Part shown: positions 1-9,407 of the stretch, in pieces
Numbering within the stretch: the first letter of the stretch is position 1
How the letters are laid out: every line of letters starts with the position of its first letter
DNA from: Sphingomonas jatrophae
GTDB taxonomy: Bacteria; Pseudomonadota; Alphaproteobacteria; Sphingomonadales; Sphingomonadaceae
DNA length: 64,000 nt
Assembly (NCBI RefSeq): GCF_900113315.1
Contig: NZ_FOZG01000002.1
Location: forward strand, 1,240,001-1,304,000
Direction of reading: 5' to 3'
Made by a program: the position numbers and the translations under genes
Notes under the pieces: model-generated
The model's input: the letters and a program-made list of their open reading frames with translations, nothing else
What the model was told of the DNA's origin: nothing
Databases searched by the model: none

Positions 1-1018
1 GCGTGAACCAGGCGCATTCGATCAGCACGTCGGTGGTCGTCTCCGACACGCCCGACGCCTCGCCGCCGATGATGCCGCCGAGACCCAGCGGACCGCTGGC
101 GTCGGCAATGACGGTCATGTCCTCGGTCGGCGCATAGCTCTTGCCGTTCAGCGCGACGAAGCTTTCGCCCGCACGGCCGCGGCGCGCGACGATGCCGCCG
201 GACAGCTTTGCCACATCATAGACGTGCAAGGGGCGGCCGAGATCGAGCATCACATAGTTGGTGATGTCGACCAAAGCGGAGATGGGCCGCTGGCCAACCG
301 CGCGCAGCCTTGCCTGCATCCATTCGGGCGAGGCGCCGTTCGCCACGTCGCGCACCACGCGACCGTAGAAAGCGGGGCAGCCCTCCTCGTCCTCGATCGC
401 GATGTCAATCGGGCAGGGGCCGCTGGCCTTGATCGCAGGCACGTTGAGCGACTTGAGCGTGCCGAGGCCCGCCGCGGCGAGATCGCGGGCGATGCCGCGC
501 ACGCCCATGCAATCCTGCCGGTTGGGCGTGATCGACAGGTCGATCACCGGATCGGCGAGGCCCGCCACATCGGCGAAGCGCGCGCCAACGGGCGTGTCGG
601 CGGGCAGCTCGATGATGCCGTCATGCTCGTCCGACAGCTGCAGCTCGCGCATCGAGCACATCATGCCGCGCGACTCGACTCCGCGGATCGCCGCGACCTT
701 GAGCGTGATGTCCGACCCCGGAACATAGGTGCCCGGCGCGCCGAACACGCCGACCAGCCCTGCGCGCGCATTGGGCGCACCGCAGACGACCTGCACGGGC
801 GCTCCCTTGCCAGTGTCGACCGACAGCACCTGCAGCTTGTCCGCCTGCGGGTGGCGTTCGGCCGTCAGCACGCGCGCGACGGTGAAGGGCGCGAGGCGCG
901 CGGCGGGATCGTCCACCCCTTCGACCTCGAGGCCGATGCGGGTGAGGGCGACCACCACCTCGTCCAGCGTGGCGCTGGTCTCCAGATGCTCCTTGAGCCA
1001 GCCGAGCGTCAGCTTCAT
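1..1018 (-). CDS. pheT: Phenylalanyl-tRNA synthetase beta subunit (N-terminal part)
   Basis: Beta chain of the cytoplasmic (alphabeta)2 phenylalanyl-tRNA synthetase, which charges tRNA-Phe and carries the editing and tRNA-binding domains. The gene runs off the left edge, so only about 339 of the roughly 800 expected residues are present. The visible part starts [12 protein letters not shown] and contains the EMAP/OB-fold tRNA-binding domain (about residues 40-150, with HPQADKLQ and VVCGAPN) followed by the start of the B3/B4 editing region ([20 protein letters not shown]). The ATG overlaps the pheS stop in an ATGA tetranucleotide, so the two subunits are translationally coupled. Family assignment is firm; the C-terminal half cannot be checked. 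Confidence 0.97.
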   Translation of the reverse strand, partial: MKLTLGWLKEHLETSATLDEVVVALTRIGLEVEGVDDPAARLAPFTVARVLTAERHPQADKLQVLSVDTGKGAPVQVVCGAPNARAGLVGVFGAPGTYVPGSDITLKVAAIRGVESRGMMCSMRELQLSDEHDGIIELPADTPVGARFADVAGLADPVIDLSITPNRQDCMGVRGIARDLAAAGLGTLKSLNVPAIKASGPCPIDIAIEDEEGCPAFYGRVVRDVANGASPEWMQARLRAVGQRPISALVDITNYVMLDLGRPLHVYDVAKLSGGIVARRGRAGESFVALNGKSYAPTEDMTVIADASGPLGLGGIIGGEASGVSETTTDVLIECAWFT

Positions 1019-2103
1019 GCGCCGACTCCCCCCGACAAAGTGGGCACGTCGAGTGCTGCAAAGCCATAATGCCTGAGCCAGCGCAGATCGCCGTCGAAGA
1101 AAGCGCGCAGATCGTCCATCCCGTATTTGAGCATCGCCAGCCGATCGATGCCGCAGCCGAAGGCGAAACCCTGCCACTCGGCGGGATCGAGCCCGCAGGC
1201 GGCGATCACCTTGGGGTGGACCATCCCTGAGCCGAGGATCTCCATCCACCCGTCCGGCTCCGCCCCGCCAATGACGCGGCGGCCTTCCTTGTCGCGGGTG
1301 TAGCCGACATCGACCTCGGCCGAAGGCTCGGTGAAGGGGAAGTAGGAGGGGCGCAGGCGCAGCACGATGTCGTCCCGCTCGAAGAAAGCGCGGACAAACG
1401 TCTCCAACGTCCACTTGAGGTGGCCGAGCGTCACGCCCTTGTCGATGACGAGGCCCTCGACCTGGTGGAACATCGGCGTGTGCGTGGCGTCCGAGTCGGA
1501 GCGATAGGTCCGGCCGGGCGCGATGATGCGGATCGGCGGCTGCTGGCCCAGCATGGTGCGGATCTGCACGGGGCTGGTGTGCGTGCGCAGCAGCATGCGA
1601 TGCCCGTTGGCGTCGCGCTCGTCGAAGTAGAACGTATCGTGCATCGCCCGCGCGGGGTGCGTCTCGGGGATGTTGAGCGCGGTAAAATTATGCCAGTCGT
1701 CCTCGATCTCGGGGCCGGTGGCGACGGCGAAGCCCATGTCGGCGAAGATTTCCGCCAGCTCGTCCATCACCTGCGCGACCGGGTGGACGGACCCTTGCGC
1801 ACCGGCATCGACCGGCAGCGACACGTCGACCCGCTCGGAGGCGAGACGCGCGTCGAGCGCCGCACCTTCCAGCGCCGCCTTGCGCGCGGCGATGGCGGCC
1901 GAGACCGACTCGCGCAGGCCGTTGATGCGCGGCCCTTCGACCTGCCGCTGCTCGGGGCTCATGCCGCCGAGCGTCTTCAGCAGAGCGGAGACGCTGCCCT
2001 GCTTGCCGAGCGCGGCGATACGCACTGTCTCCAGCGCGGGAAGCGTCTCGGCGCTCGCGATGTCGGCCAGCAGCCGCTCGTTCAGATCGTCAGTTTCGCT
2101 CAC
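1015..2103 (-). CDS. pheS: Phenylalanyl-tRNA synthetase alpha subunit
   Basis: Catalytic alpha chain of phenylalanyl-tRNA synthetase, a class II enzyme. The first about 90 residues form the coiled-coil tRNA arm. The catalytic core follows, with class II motif 2 around [20 protein letters not shown] and motif 3 [13 protein letters not shown] near the C-terminus. I place the start at the GTG at 2103 (reading [12 protein letters not shown]), giving 362 residues, the usual family length, with a G-rich GGGGAC just upstream. An ATG 66 bases further out would add an N-terminus that does not look like PheS. The stop overlaps the pheT start by four bases. The gene lies downstream of rplT but behind a terminator, so pheST may have its own promoter. 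Confidence 0.96.
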   Translation of the reverse strand: MSETDDLNERLLADIASAETLPALETVRIAALGKQGSVSALLKTLGGMSPEQRQVEGPRINGLRESVSAAIAARKAALEGAALDARLASERVDVSLPVDAGAQGSVHPVAQVMDELAEIFADMGFAVATGPEIEDDWHNFTALNIPETHPARAMHDTFYFDERDANGHRMLLRTHTSPVQIRTMLGQQPPIRIIAPGRTYRSDSDATHTPMFHQVEGLVIDKGVTLGHLKWTLETFVRAFFERDDIVLRLRPSYFPFTEPSAEVDVGYTRDKEGRRVIGGAEPDGWMEILGSGMVHPKVIAACGLDPAEWQGFAFGCGIDRLAMLKYGMDDLRAFFDGDLRWLRHYGFAALDVPTLSGGVGA

Positions 2104-2251
2104 GCTGTCCCCATCCCCGGGCTCAAGGCCAAGGATCCTGCTCCGCTGTTCTGACGGCTGGAAGCGCAAGCCGCCGCCAAGATCAAGCCATTCCGGATTC
2201 TACGGCATCGCCGGAATTGGCACCCGATCCGGCGAGTTCAACATAGACAAA

Positions 2252-2282
2252 GGGCGCGGACCGCTCATCGCCGTCCGCGCCC
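2252..2282 (-). terminator. Hairpin terminator after rpmI-rplT
   Basis: A perfect 10-bp GC-rich stem (2252-2261 paired with 2273-2282) with an 11-base loop starts 24 bases beyond the rplT stop. Read on the minus strand it is followed by a short TTTG tract, as in an intrinsic terminator. It separates the ribosomal protein genes from pheST. Confidence 0.7.
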
Positions 2283-2306
2283 CCGCAATCTGTCGTGCGA
2301 CGTGGC

Positions 2307-2684
2307 TCAGGCCGCGACGCGCGCGCCTTCCGGCAGGGCCGACTTCGCCTGCGCGATCACCGCGCTGAACGCCGCACCCTCGTGCATCGCCATGTCGGCC
2401 AGCACCTTGCGGTCGAGCTGGATGCCGGCGAGCTTCAGGCCGTGCATGAACACGCCGTAGGTGAGACCCTCGGCGCGGACCGCGGCGTTGATGCGCTGGA
2501 TCCAGAGCGCACGGAACGAGCGCTTCTTAACCTTGCGGTCGCGATAGGCGTACTGGCCGGCCTTCTCGACCGCCTGACGGGCGATACGGATCGTGTTCTT
2601 GCGACGGCCATAATAGCCCTTCGCCTGTTCCAGGATCCGCTTGTGCTTTGCGCGCGTGGTTACGCCGCGCTTGACGCGTGCCAT
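2307..2684 (-). CDS. rplT: 50S ribosomal protein L20
   Basis: Large-subunit ribosomal protein L20, which binds 23S rRNA early in 50S assembly. The 125-residue product begins [18 protein letters not shown] and has the family's very basic N-terminal extension and the conserved [15 protein letters not shown] block, followed by the compact C-terminal domain. It lies 12 bases after rpmI, the standard L35-L20 pair. In many bacteria infC precedes this pair; here it does not, as a phosphatase gene diverges upstream instead. Confidence 0.98.
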   Translation of the reverse strand: MARVKRGVTTRAKHKRILEQAKGYYGRRKNTIRIARQAVEKAGQYAYRDRKVKKRSFRALWIQRINAAVRAEGLTYGVFMHGLKLAGIQLDRKVLADMAMHEGAAFSAVIAQAKSALPEGARVAA

Positions 2685-2696
2685 CTGTCAGCCTCC

Positions 2697-2900
2697 TCAG
2701 TTCAGGCCGTAGGGAGCCCAGAGCTTCACGCGCTGGGTGTCCGCCTCGGCGAGCACGGTGGTGCCGCGGTTGGTGCGGATATACTTGCTGTTGTGGCTGA
2801 TCAGCCGGTGGCGCTTGCCAGCGACGCCATGCTTCACCTTGCCGGTGGCGGTAAGCTTGAAGCGCTTCTTCACGCCGCTCTTCGTCTTGAGCTTGGGCAT
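2697..2900 (-). CDS. rpmI: 50S ribosomal protein L35
   Basis: Small basic ribosomal protein L35 of 67 residues starting [21 protein letters not shown], with the typical [13 protein letters not shown] segment. The ATG at 2900 matches the universal N-terminus of the family; the open frame continues upstream but that extension is not L35-like. First gene of a two-gene unit with rplT, with a plausible promoter about 90 bases upstream. Confidence 0.98.
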   Translation of the reverse strand: MPKLKTKSGVKKRFKLTATGKVKHGVAGKRHRLISHNSKYIRTNRGTTVLAEADTQRVKLWAPYGLN

Positions 2901-2988
2901 TTTCTCACTCCGTATAGGCGAGTTCTCGGATCGCCGCGGCAGCCCACACTGGCCGGACCATCCCTCCTGAACTTGCGGGAAGCCGCGG

Positions 2989-3017
2989 CCCTTACGGGAG
3001 GGGCCACGGAAAATCAA
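2989..3017 (-). promoter_or_regulatory. Candidate promoter of rpmI-rplT
   Basis: On the minus strand a TTGATT element (3012-3017) and a TAAGGG element (2989-2994) are separated by exactly 17 bases, a sigma-70-like arrangement. The -10 match is imperfect. Position, about 90 bases upstream of the rpmI start, is sensible. No transcript data. Confidence 0.4.
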
Positions 3018-3103
3018 GCGCGCGGCCTGGCAACCGCTTGGAAAGCATGTGCGTTGGGCCGGCTCTAACATCCACCGGCTTATCGCCGACGACGGGACGG
3101 GCA

Positions 3104-3841
3104 ATGGGCAGAGCGGCGATGCAGCATGTGGCGATCAACTCGGGCGCGCGGACGCATCCGGGACGGGTGCGCCGGCTGAACGAGGATGCGATCGTCGCCC
3201 GTGACGACCTGGCGCTGTGGGCGGTGGCCGACGGCATGGGCGGCGAGACCGGCGGGCGCTGGGCTTCGGCCACGGCCGTAGAGGCGCTGGTGCGCGCGGC
3301 GGAGGATGCGGCCGATGCCGGCCGCCGCCTGGATGCCGGGCTCGAAGCCGGACATGCCGAGATCGCCGCCGCGGCGGCCACGCTGTCGGTGACCATGGGC
3401 TCGACCGTCGCCGCGCTGTCGTTCGACGGCATGAGCGTGACGGGGCGCTGGGTGGGTGACAGCCGCATCTATCGCTGGCGCGACGGGCGGCTGCACCAGA
3501 TCAGCCGCGATCACAGCGTCGTGCAGGATCTGGTCGATCGCGGGGCGGTGGCGGCGGACGATGCCGACCGCCACCCGATGGCGCACCTCCTCAGCCGCGC
3601 AGTCGGCATGGGGATGGGCGCTGCGCCGGGGCGCTTCGCCGAGGCGGCCTGCCCGGGCGACCGCTTCCTGCTGTGCAGCGATGGTCTCAGCCGCGTGCTT
3701 CCGGCCGCGCTGATCGAGGCGCGTCTGGGCACGCTGGCGCCCGAGCCGGCAGCCGATGCGCTGCTGGAGGATGCGCTGGCGATGGGCGCGCCGGACAATG
3801 TCAGCGTCGTGGTGGTCGAGGTGGCGGCGACCGCCCACTGA
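3104..3841 (+). CDS. PP2C-family serine/threonine protein phosphatase
   Basis: Metal-dependent PP2C-type phosphatase, expected to remove phosphate from Ser/Thr residues in the cytoplasm. The 245-residue product shows the PP2C metal-binding motifs in order: RRLNEDA (D28), VADGMGG (D43), [19 protein letters not shown] and a terminal PDNVSVVVV (D231). No membrane segment or extra domain is visible. The ATG at 3104 follows a GGGACGGG sequence; the ATG at 3119 is an alternative giving 240 residues. The gene converges on an FHA-domain cyclase gene 13 bases away, so both products may act in one phospho-signalling circuit. No Ser/Thr kinase gene lies in the window. Confidence 0.9.
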   Translation: MGRAAMQHVAINSGARTHPGRVRRLNEDAIVARDDLALWAVADGMGGETGGRWASATAVEALVRAAEDAADAGRRLDAGLEAGHAEIAAAAATLSVTMGSTVAALSFDGMSVTGRWVGDSRIYRWRDGRLHQISRDHSVVQDLVDRGAVAADDADRHPMAHLLSRAVGMGMGAAPGRFAEAACPGDRFLLCSDGLSRVLPAALIEARLGTLAPEPAADALLEDALAMGAPDNVSVVVVEVAATAH

Positions 3842-3854
3842 GGCGGCGGGCCGC

Positions 3855-4883
3855 TCAGAAGTTCTGCAGCGGTCGCGTGCCCGGCGGGATGGCGTGGAGC
3901 AACGTCCCCTGCGGGCGCTCCGCCGTGACCAGCCGGGCGAACCAGGCGACATCGCGGAACTGGAGCATGTGGACACGCTCCACCCCGTCATAGCCCTTCA
4001 TCGTCGCATCCGCCGCGGGCGGCAGCTGCTGCGGCGGCAGCGGCGGCATCAGGAAATCGACGGTCGAGCGGCCGACGACGAGATCGCAGCCGAGATCCTT
4101 GGAGGCGGTTTCCAGCCGGAACGCCTTGTTGACCGCATCGCCAAGCGCGGTGAAATCGGCACTGGCGGCCGAACCCATGTTGCCGAGGCTGGCATAGCCG
4201 GTGTTCAGCGCCGCGCCGAACCGTACCGGCCGGTTCAGCCCGTAGCGCGCGGGCAGGCCATCGAACAGCGACTCGAGATCGATCACCACGCCAAGGATCT
4301 GGTTGAGCGTGTCGGCGGGCAAAGCGGTGCCCTCATGCTTCCACACGCCCATGATCGCATCGCCGATGAACTTCTGCGACCAGGCGCCGGCACCGTCGAG
4401 CAGCTGGCCGGCGGTGCGGAAGATCTCCGCCATCAGCGTGGAGATGCGCGCCTCGCCAAGCTCGCGCGAGAGCGGCGTGAAGCCGCGTATGTCGGTGACG
4501 AGGACGGTGATCAGGCTTTGCGCCGCCATGAACATCGTCGCCGCGGCGACGGGCGGGGCCATGCGCGGCGCTGCGACCTCAAGCGTCCGGAAGCGCAGCC
4601 GCTGCTTGCCGATCTGGATCACGTCACCGTTGCTGAGCGGCACCGGGCGGATCACCTGCCGGCCGTTCAGTAGCGTGCCGTTGCGGCTGCCGGAATCGGA
4701 CAGGTAGCAGCAGCCCGACGCATCGCGCCGGATCATCGCATGTTCGCGCGACGCCATCTCGTCCGACAGGACCACATTGTTATGTTCGCTGCGGCCGATG
4801 CGGCAGACGCCCAGCGCGTCGATCGCCACGGCATGGCCATGCCCAGCCGTCTCGAATTCGACAAACGGATCCGCACTCGACAT
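3855..4883 (-). CDS. FHA-domain class III adenylate cyclase
   Basis: A 342-residue soluble protein with an N-terminal FHA domain (about residues 18-100) and a class III nucleotide cyclase domain (about 122-300). The FHA signature residues for phosphothreonine binding are present: G30-R31-S32, S45-R46-E47-H48 and N68-G69. In the cyclase domain D131 and D175 fit the two metal ligands, K171 and T245 the purine-selecting positions (the ATP rather than GTP pattern), and N252 and R256 the transition-state residues. It should therefore make cAMP and be regulated by binding a phosphoprotein. The neighbouring PP2C phosphatase is a plausible antagonist. The phosphoprotein partner and the cAMP receptor are not visible here. 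Confidence 0.9.
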   Translation of the reverse strand: MSSADPFVEFETAGHGHAVAIDALGVCRIGRSEHNNVVLSDEMASREHAMIRRDASGCCYLSDSGSRNGTLLNGRQVIRPVPLSNGDVIQIGKQRLRFRTLEVAAPRMAPPVAAATMFMAAQSLITVLVTDIRGFTPLSRELGEARISTLMAEIFRTAGQLLDGAGAWSQKFIGDAIMGVWKHEGTALPADTLNQILGVVIDLESLFDGLPARYGLNRPVRFGAALNTGYASLGNMGSAASADFTALGDAVNKAFRLETASKDLGCDLVVGRSTVDFLMPPLPPQQLPPAADATMKGYDGVERVHMLQFRDVAWFARLVTAERPQGTLLHAIPPGTRPLQNF

Positions 4884-5086
4884 CCCGGCCGCCCCCAGCC
4901 TGTTAGGCCGCCCCGGCTGTTCCGGTGGCGGGCCGCTGCACCGGCGGCCTCGCCAAAAGCATCGAGACCGGCCCGCCGCGATACAAGGGACGCCGCGACC
5001 TACGCCGCGGTGCGTGCGACGAGCCCGGCGGTGGGCAGGCGCGGACTGACACGGAACCGGATGGATGCCAAGCGGTTTCGTTTCCC

Positions 5087-7243
5087 ATGCCCGATCGGAC
5101 CGCCTCCGCCACGACCGAGGTCGATGTGTCGGGCCAGACGCCCAATCATCCTGCCCGTCATCGCGATCCCGCCAGCACGGCGATCGCCGCAGGCGTCGGC
5201 GTGGTGGCGACGATCGTCGGCCTGCTCGTTCTCGTCTGGGTGGTGCTGTTCATCACCAAGGGCCGCTTCCTGAAGCCCACATTCGAGAAATATGCCAGCC
5301 GCGCCGCCGGGCGTCCGGTGCGCGTGGCGGGCGATTTCCAGCTCTATTTCGCGCCGATCGACGTGAAGTTCCTCGCTGAGGGGCTGAGCGTCGCCAACCA
5401 GCCGTGGGCGTCGAAGCGCAACTTCTTCGACGCCAAGCTGATCGACACTCGGCTGAAGACGATCCCGCTGATCTTCGGCAAGCGGCGGGTGGACTGGCTG
5501 GAGCTGCGCGACGCCAACATCGATGCCGAATGGCATCCTGACGGCAAGCGCAACACGTGGACCTTCGGTGATCCGAACGCGAAGGGCGAGCCCTTCCAGT
5601 TCCCCGATATCGCCCGCGCGATCGTCAGCGGCACCAACGTGCGTTACCGCGATCCGCGCATGCAGCTCATGCTGGATGCCCGGATCGATCCGATCCAGGC
5701 ATCGGGCAATGCCGCGGGCGCCAACATCGCCAACAATGTCCGCTTCACCGGCGCGGGCACGCTGCGCGCCAAGCCCTTCACCATGTGGGGGCAGCAGACG
5801 ACGCCGAACCAGCTGCTCACCGGAGGGCGCAACCGGTTCGAGCTGCATGCACGCTCGGGCAGCGACCGCCTAGACCTCGCCGGCACGCTGCCGGGCGCCA
5901 CACAGATCGAGGGGTCGGACCTTGCGCTGCGGGTGCGCGGCCGGAACCTGGCCGACCTGTTCGCCCTGCTCGGCATGACGACGCCCGATACGCGGGCGTA
6001 CGGCTTCCGTTCGGCGCTGACCAAGGCGGGCGACGAATGGCGCTTCACCCGGCTGTCCGGCGCATTCGGCAACAGCGATCTCGCGGGTCGGATGACCATA
6101 TCGGTGCCCGACGAGCGGCCGAAGCTGGTCGCCACGATCGAGTCGCGCAGCGTAGACATCGTCGATATTGGGCCGTTCATCGGCTACGAACCCGCGGCGC
6201 TCGCCTCCAAGGGTGCGACCGCGGCGGTGAAGCAGACGGGCGGCACCCCCCGCATCCTGCCCGACGCGCCGCTGCGCATCGAGGCGATCCGCAATTTCGA
6301 CGCGCACGTCGACTACAAGGTGCGCGACATCAAGCAGCCCTTCATCCCCGTGTCCAACATCGCGCTGACCTTCGATCTGGATCGCAGCTTGATGAAGCTG
6401 TCGCCGCTGTCGTTCGACGTGGCCGGCGGGCATCTCGATTCGGATATCTCGATCAACGCGCGCGGCAAGCCGGTGGAGACCGCTTACGACATTCGCCTGT
6501 CGCCGACGCCGATGGGGCGGCTGCTGAAGGGCTTCGGCGTCGATCAGGCGGGCACGACGGGCACGATCAAGGCACGTGTGCAGATGACGGGTGAGGGCGA
6601 CACGCTGCGCGAGTCGCTCGCTTCGTCCGACGGGCGCATCGCGGTGATCCTGCCGCGCGGCACCTTCTGGACGAGCTATACCCAGCTCAGCGAGTTCGAT
6701 GTCGGCACGTTCGTGCAGAAGATGTTCGAGAAGAAGCTGAAGGAGCCGGTGCAGGTCAATTGCGGCCTGATCGCCTTCTCCGTCCGCAACGGCGTGGCGG
6801 CGGCGGACCCGATCCTGATCGACACGCAGAAGAACGTGATGACGGCGAAGGGCGGCTTCAGCTTCCGCGACGAGTCGCTCGATCTCGGCTTCCGCGCGGA
6901 CGCCAAGAAGTTCAGCCTGTTCTCCGGCCAGTCGCCAGTCGGCATCAAGGGCTATTTCGCCGCACCCTCGATCCAGATCATCAGCCCGGAACTGCTGGCG
7001 CGGGGCGGTGCGGGCGTGGCGATCGGCGCGGCGGTGAACCCTCTGGCGGCGGTGCTGGCCTTCGTCGATTTCGGTGACGCGAAGGCAGCGGCATGCGGCC
7101 CGGTCCTGTCGGGCGCGCGGGCGAGCGCGCAGCGGACCAAGGATGGCGAAGCGCGCAAGGACGTCGGCACCCGCACGGAAAATCGCGAAAAAGCCAAGGG
7201 CGGCGAGCCGAAGAAGGAAAAGAAGTTCCTCGGCATCTTCTGA
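5087..7243 (+). CDS. AsmA-family inner-membrane/periplasmic protein
   Basis: A 718-residue AsmA-like protein with one N-terminal membrane segment (about residues 32-57, AIAAGVGVVATIVGLLVLVW) and a long periplasmic part. AsmA relatives belong to the bridge-like proteins that influence phospholipid transport and outer-membrane assembly. The segment just after the membrane anchor (FEKYASRAAGRPVRVAGDF) and the C-terminal stretch ending in VAIGAAVNPLAAVLAFVD are typical of the family. The C-terminal tail is lysine-rich (GEPKKEKKFLGIF). The ATG at 5087 is chosen because it precedes the membrane helix at the usual distance; the frame stays open upstream to 4925 without a recognisable start. Transcribed divergently from the cyclase gene. 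Confidence 0.88.
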   Translation: MPDRTASATTEVDVSGQTPNHPARHRDPASTAIAAGVGVVATIVGLLVLVWVVLFITKGRFLKPTFEKYASRAAGRPVRVAGDFQLYFAPIDVKFLAEGLSVANQPWASKRNFFDAKLIDTRLKTIPLIFGKRRVDWLELRDANIDAEWHPDGKRNTWTFGDPNAKGEPFQFPDIARAIVSGTNVRYRDPRMQLMLDARIDPIQASGNAAGANIANNVRFTGAGTLRAKPFTMWGQQTTPNQLLTGGRNRFELHARSGSDRLDLAGTLPGATQIEGSDLALRVRGRNLADLFALLGMTTPDTRAYGFRSALTKAGDEWRFTRLSGAFGNSDLAGRMTISVPDERPKLVATIESRSVDIVDIGPFIGYEPAALASKGATAAVKQTGGTPRILPDAPLRIEAIRNFDAHVDYKVRDIKQPFIPVSNIALTFDLDRSLMKLSPLSFDVAGGHLDSDISINARGKPVETAYDIRLSPTPMGRLLKGFGVDQAGTTGTIKARVQMTGEGDTLRESLASSDGRIAVILPRGTFWTSYTQLSEFDVGTFVQKMFEKKLKEPVQVNCGLIAFSVRNGVAAADPILIDTQKNVMTAKGGFSFRDESLDLGFRADAKKFSLFSGQSPVGIKGYFAAPSIQIISPELLARGGAGVAIGAAVNPLAAVLAFVDFGDAKAAACGPVLSGARASAQRTKDGEARKDVGTRTENREKAKGGEPKKEKKFLGIF

Positions 7244-7280
7244 GGAGCGTTGCACGCCGGCCTGCAGCAGATAGCCGTCG

Positions 7281-7348
7281 CCCCAGCAAAGGCTGGGGTC
7301 TTGCGAGGTAAGGACCTGCGCCGCACGAGATCCCAGCTTGCGCTGGGA
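7281..7348. repeat. Paired REP-like palindromes
   Basis: Two short inverted repeats lie about 30 bases apart: a 7-bp stem at 7281-7287/7292-7298 (CCCCAGC/GCTGGGG) and a second at 7331-7337/7342-7348 (TCCCAGC/GCTGGGA), each with a 4-base loop. Their similar CCCAGC cores in tandem look like a REP/BIME-type element between the convergent asmA-like gene and the suf operon end. Either hairpin could also act as a terminator. Confidence 0.7.
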
Positions 7349-7384
7349 TGACGGTTTGTCAGAGGCGTGGTTCGGCCGGAGAGA

Positions 7385-7738
7385 TCAGACCGTGAAGCTC
7401 TCGCCGCAGCCGCACGCGCCCTTGGCGTTGGGATTCTGAAAGACGAACCCGGCGGCGAAATCGTCCTCCACCCAGTCCATCCGGCTGCCGATCAAATAGA
7501 GGATCGAGCCGGCATCGACATAGAGGTCGCCGCCGGGCGTGGCGATCTTCTCGTCCATCGGATCGGCGGCGGTGACGTAATCGACCGAGTAAGCGAGGCC
7601 GGAGCAGCCGCGTCGCGGGGTCGACAGCTTGACGCCGACGACGCCCTCCGGCGCGGCTGCCATCAGGTCGGCGATGCGCTGCTCGGCCGCAGGCGTGAGG
7701 TTCAGCGCGGCGGGGCGCGCGCGGGTGGTGGTGGCCAT
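7385..7738 (-). CDS. sufA: SufA/ErpA-type Fe-S cluster carrier (HesB/IscA family)
   Basis: A-type carrier of 117 residues that accepts Fe-S clusters from the SufBCD scaffold and passes them to apoproteins. The three conserved cysteines are visible in PRRGCSGLAY and in ACGCGESF near the C-terminus, and the HesB core MDWVEDDFAAGFVFQNPNAK is intact. The ATG at 7738 (MATTTRARPAALNLT) shares one base with the stop of the upstream sufT-like gene. Last gene of the suf operon, followed by REP-like palindromes. Telling SufA from ErpA by sequence alone is uncertain; the operon context favours SufA. Confidence 0.93.
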   Translation of the reverse strand: MATTTRARPAALNLTPAAEQRIADLMAAAPEGVVGVKLSTPRRGCSGLAYSVDYVTAADPMDEKIATPGGDLYVDAGSILYLIGSRMDWVEDDFAAGFVFQNPNAKGACGCGESFTV

Positions 7739-8196
7739 CACAGCATCCCCAGTTCGAGCTTCGCCTCGTCCGACATCTTCTGCGGATCCCACGGCGGATC
7801 CCAGACGAGGTTGACCTCGGCCGTGGCGACACCCGCGACATTGCCGACGCGCAGCTCCACCTCGCCCGGCATCGATTCGGCGACGGGGCAGTGCGGCGTC
7901 GTCAGCGTCATCGTCACCGCGACATGGCCGCCTTCCGCCACGTCGACCCCGTAGATCAGGCCGAGATCGTAGATGTTGACCGGGATTTCGGGGTCGTAGA
8001 TGTCCTTCAGCGCCTCGATCACGCCGTCATAGATGGGCGTACCGGGCTCTCCCGGTGAAAGCTGCGCAGGTTGTTCGGCAAGGAAGCCGGACAGGTAGTC
8101 GACCGGACGGCGGAACGGCTCGGCCGCATCTTCAACGCGCGCGCGGGGCGGCGTGCTGACATCCGCCACCTCCTCAATCTCGATCTTGTCGCTCAT
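7738..8196 (-). CDS. sufT: SufT-like Fe-S maturation factor (MIP18/DUF59 family)
   Basis: A 152-residue DUF59/MIP18-family protein, associated with Fe-S protein maturation in SUF operons. The first about 55 residues form a low-complexity N-terminal extension; the core contains DPEIPVNIYDLGLIYGV and the conserved cysteine motif TLTTPHCPVAESMPGEV. It sits between sufS and sufA with a 4-base overlap on the upstream side and a one-base overlap on the downstream side. SufT acts as an auxiliary factor rather than as part of the scaffold; its precise partner is not visible from sequence. Confidence 0.9.
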   Translation of the reverse strand: MSDKIEIEEVADVSTPPRARVEDAAEPFRRPVDYLSGFLAEQPAQLSPGEPGTPIYDGVIEALKDIYDPEIPVNIYDLGLIYGVDVAEGGHVAVTMTLTTPHCPVAESMPGEVELRVGNVAGVATAEVNLVWDPPWDPQKMSDEAKLELGML

Positions 8197-9407
8197 CCGA
8201 AGATCCTCGTCACTCGCTCGATCCCTGCCGCCAGTGCGTCCACGTCCGCCGCCCCGTTATAGACGCCGAAGCTGGCGCGCGCGGTGGCAGGCACGCCCAG
8301 CGCCTCCATCAGCGGCTGCGCGCAGTGGTGCCCCGCGCGGATCGCCACATGCGCCTCATCCAATATGGTGCCGACATCGTGCGGATGCACCCCGTCGATC
8401 GCGAAGGAGACGATGCCGGCGGAGTCCTCCGGCCCGAACAGCCGCACGCTGTTGATCCGCGACAACGCCTCCCGCGCGCGGACGACGAGCGCGGCCTCAT
8501 GCGCGTGGATCGCCTCAAGGCCGATCCCCTCGACATAATCGATCGCGGCATGAAGCCCGAGCGCGCCGACGATATGCGGCGTGCCCGCCTCGAACCGCGC
8601 GGGTGCGGGGGCATAGGTGGTGCGCGCGAACGACACGCGGTCGATCATCGCGCCGCCGCCCTGCCACGGCGGCATCGAATCGAGCGTCTCTGCCGAGGCC
8701 CAGAGGCAGCCGAGGCCGGTCGGCCCGTAGAGCTTGTGCGCGGAGAAGACGTAGAAGTCGCACCCGAGCGCCGCCACATCGACCGGCAGGCGAGGCACCG
8801 CCTGGCAGCCGTCGAGCAGCAGCTTCGCGCCGACCTTGTGTGCCAGATCGGCGGCGCGCCGTGCGTCGAGGATCGAGCCGAGCACGTTGGAGACGTGGGC
8901 GAGCGAGACCAGCTTGTGCGCGGGCGTGAGCATCCGCTCCGCCGCATCGAGGTCGATCCGGCCATCGGCCGTCAGCGGGCATACATCGATGGCGAGGCCC
9001 AGGCGGTCGGCCAACAGCTGCCACGGCACGATGTTGCTGTGATGCTCGAGCTGGCTGAGCAGGATGCGGTCGCCCGCCTTGAGGTGCGTCGTGCCCCAGC
9101 TCGCTGCCACGAGGTTGATCGCCTCGGTGGCGCCGCGGACGAAGACGATCTCGTCAGCCGAAGCAGCGCCGATGAAGCGCGCGGCGGCGGCACGCGCCGC
9201 CTCGTAGGCGACCGTCATGTCGGCCGAGCGCTGATACACGCCGCGGTGCACCGTCGCGTAGGTCGTGTCGTAGGCGCGGGTGATCGCGTCGACGACCACC
9301 TGCGGCTTCTGCGCGGTCGCGGCGGTGTCGAGATAGGCCCAGCCGGCGGGAATGGCCGGGAAATCGGCCACGCGGTCGAGCGGGCGGGCATCGGTCAGCA
9401 CGGTCAT
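8193..9407 (-). CDS. sufS: Cysteine desulfurase SufS
   Basis: PLP-dependent group II cysteine desulfurase that provides persulfide sulfur for Fe-S assembly. The 404-residue protein has the N-terminal LDTAATAQKP block, the PLP-binding lysine in FSAHKLYGPTG and the catalytic cysteine in RAGHHCAQP. The ATG at 9407 (MTVLTDARPLDRVADFP) overlaps the sufD stop as ATGA; the open frame extends upstream but only antiparallel to sufD. No SufE gene is in the operon, so the persulfide acceptor is encoded elsewhere or replaced by another protein. Confidence 0.96.
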   Translation of the reverse strand: MTVLTDARPLDRVADFPAIPAGWAYLDTAATAQKPQVVVDAITRAYDTTYATVHRGVYQRSADMTVAYEAARAAAARFIGAASADEIVFVRGATEAINLVAASWGTTHLKAGDRILLSQLEHHSNIVPWQLLADRLGLAIDVCPLTADGRIDLDAAERMLTPAHKLVSLAHVSNVLGSILDARRAADLAHKVGAKLLLDGCQAVPRLPVDVAALGCDFYVFSAHKLYGPTGLGCLWASAETLDSMPPWQGGGAMIDRVSFARTTYAPAPARFEAGTPHIVGALGLHAAIDYVEGIGLEAIHAHEAALVVRAREALSRINSVRLFGPEDSAGIVSFAIDGVHPHDVGTILDEAHVAIRAGHHCAQPLMEALGVPATARASFGVYNGAADVDALAAGIERVTRIFG

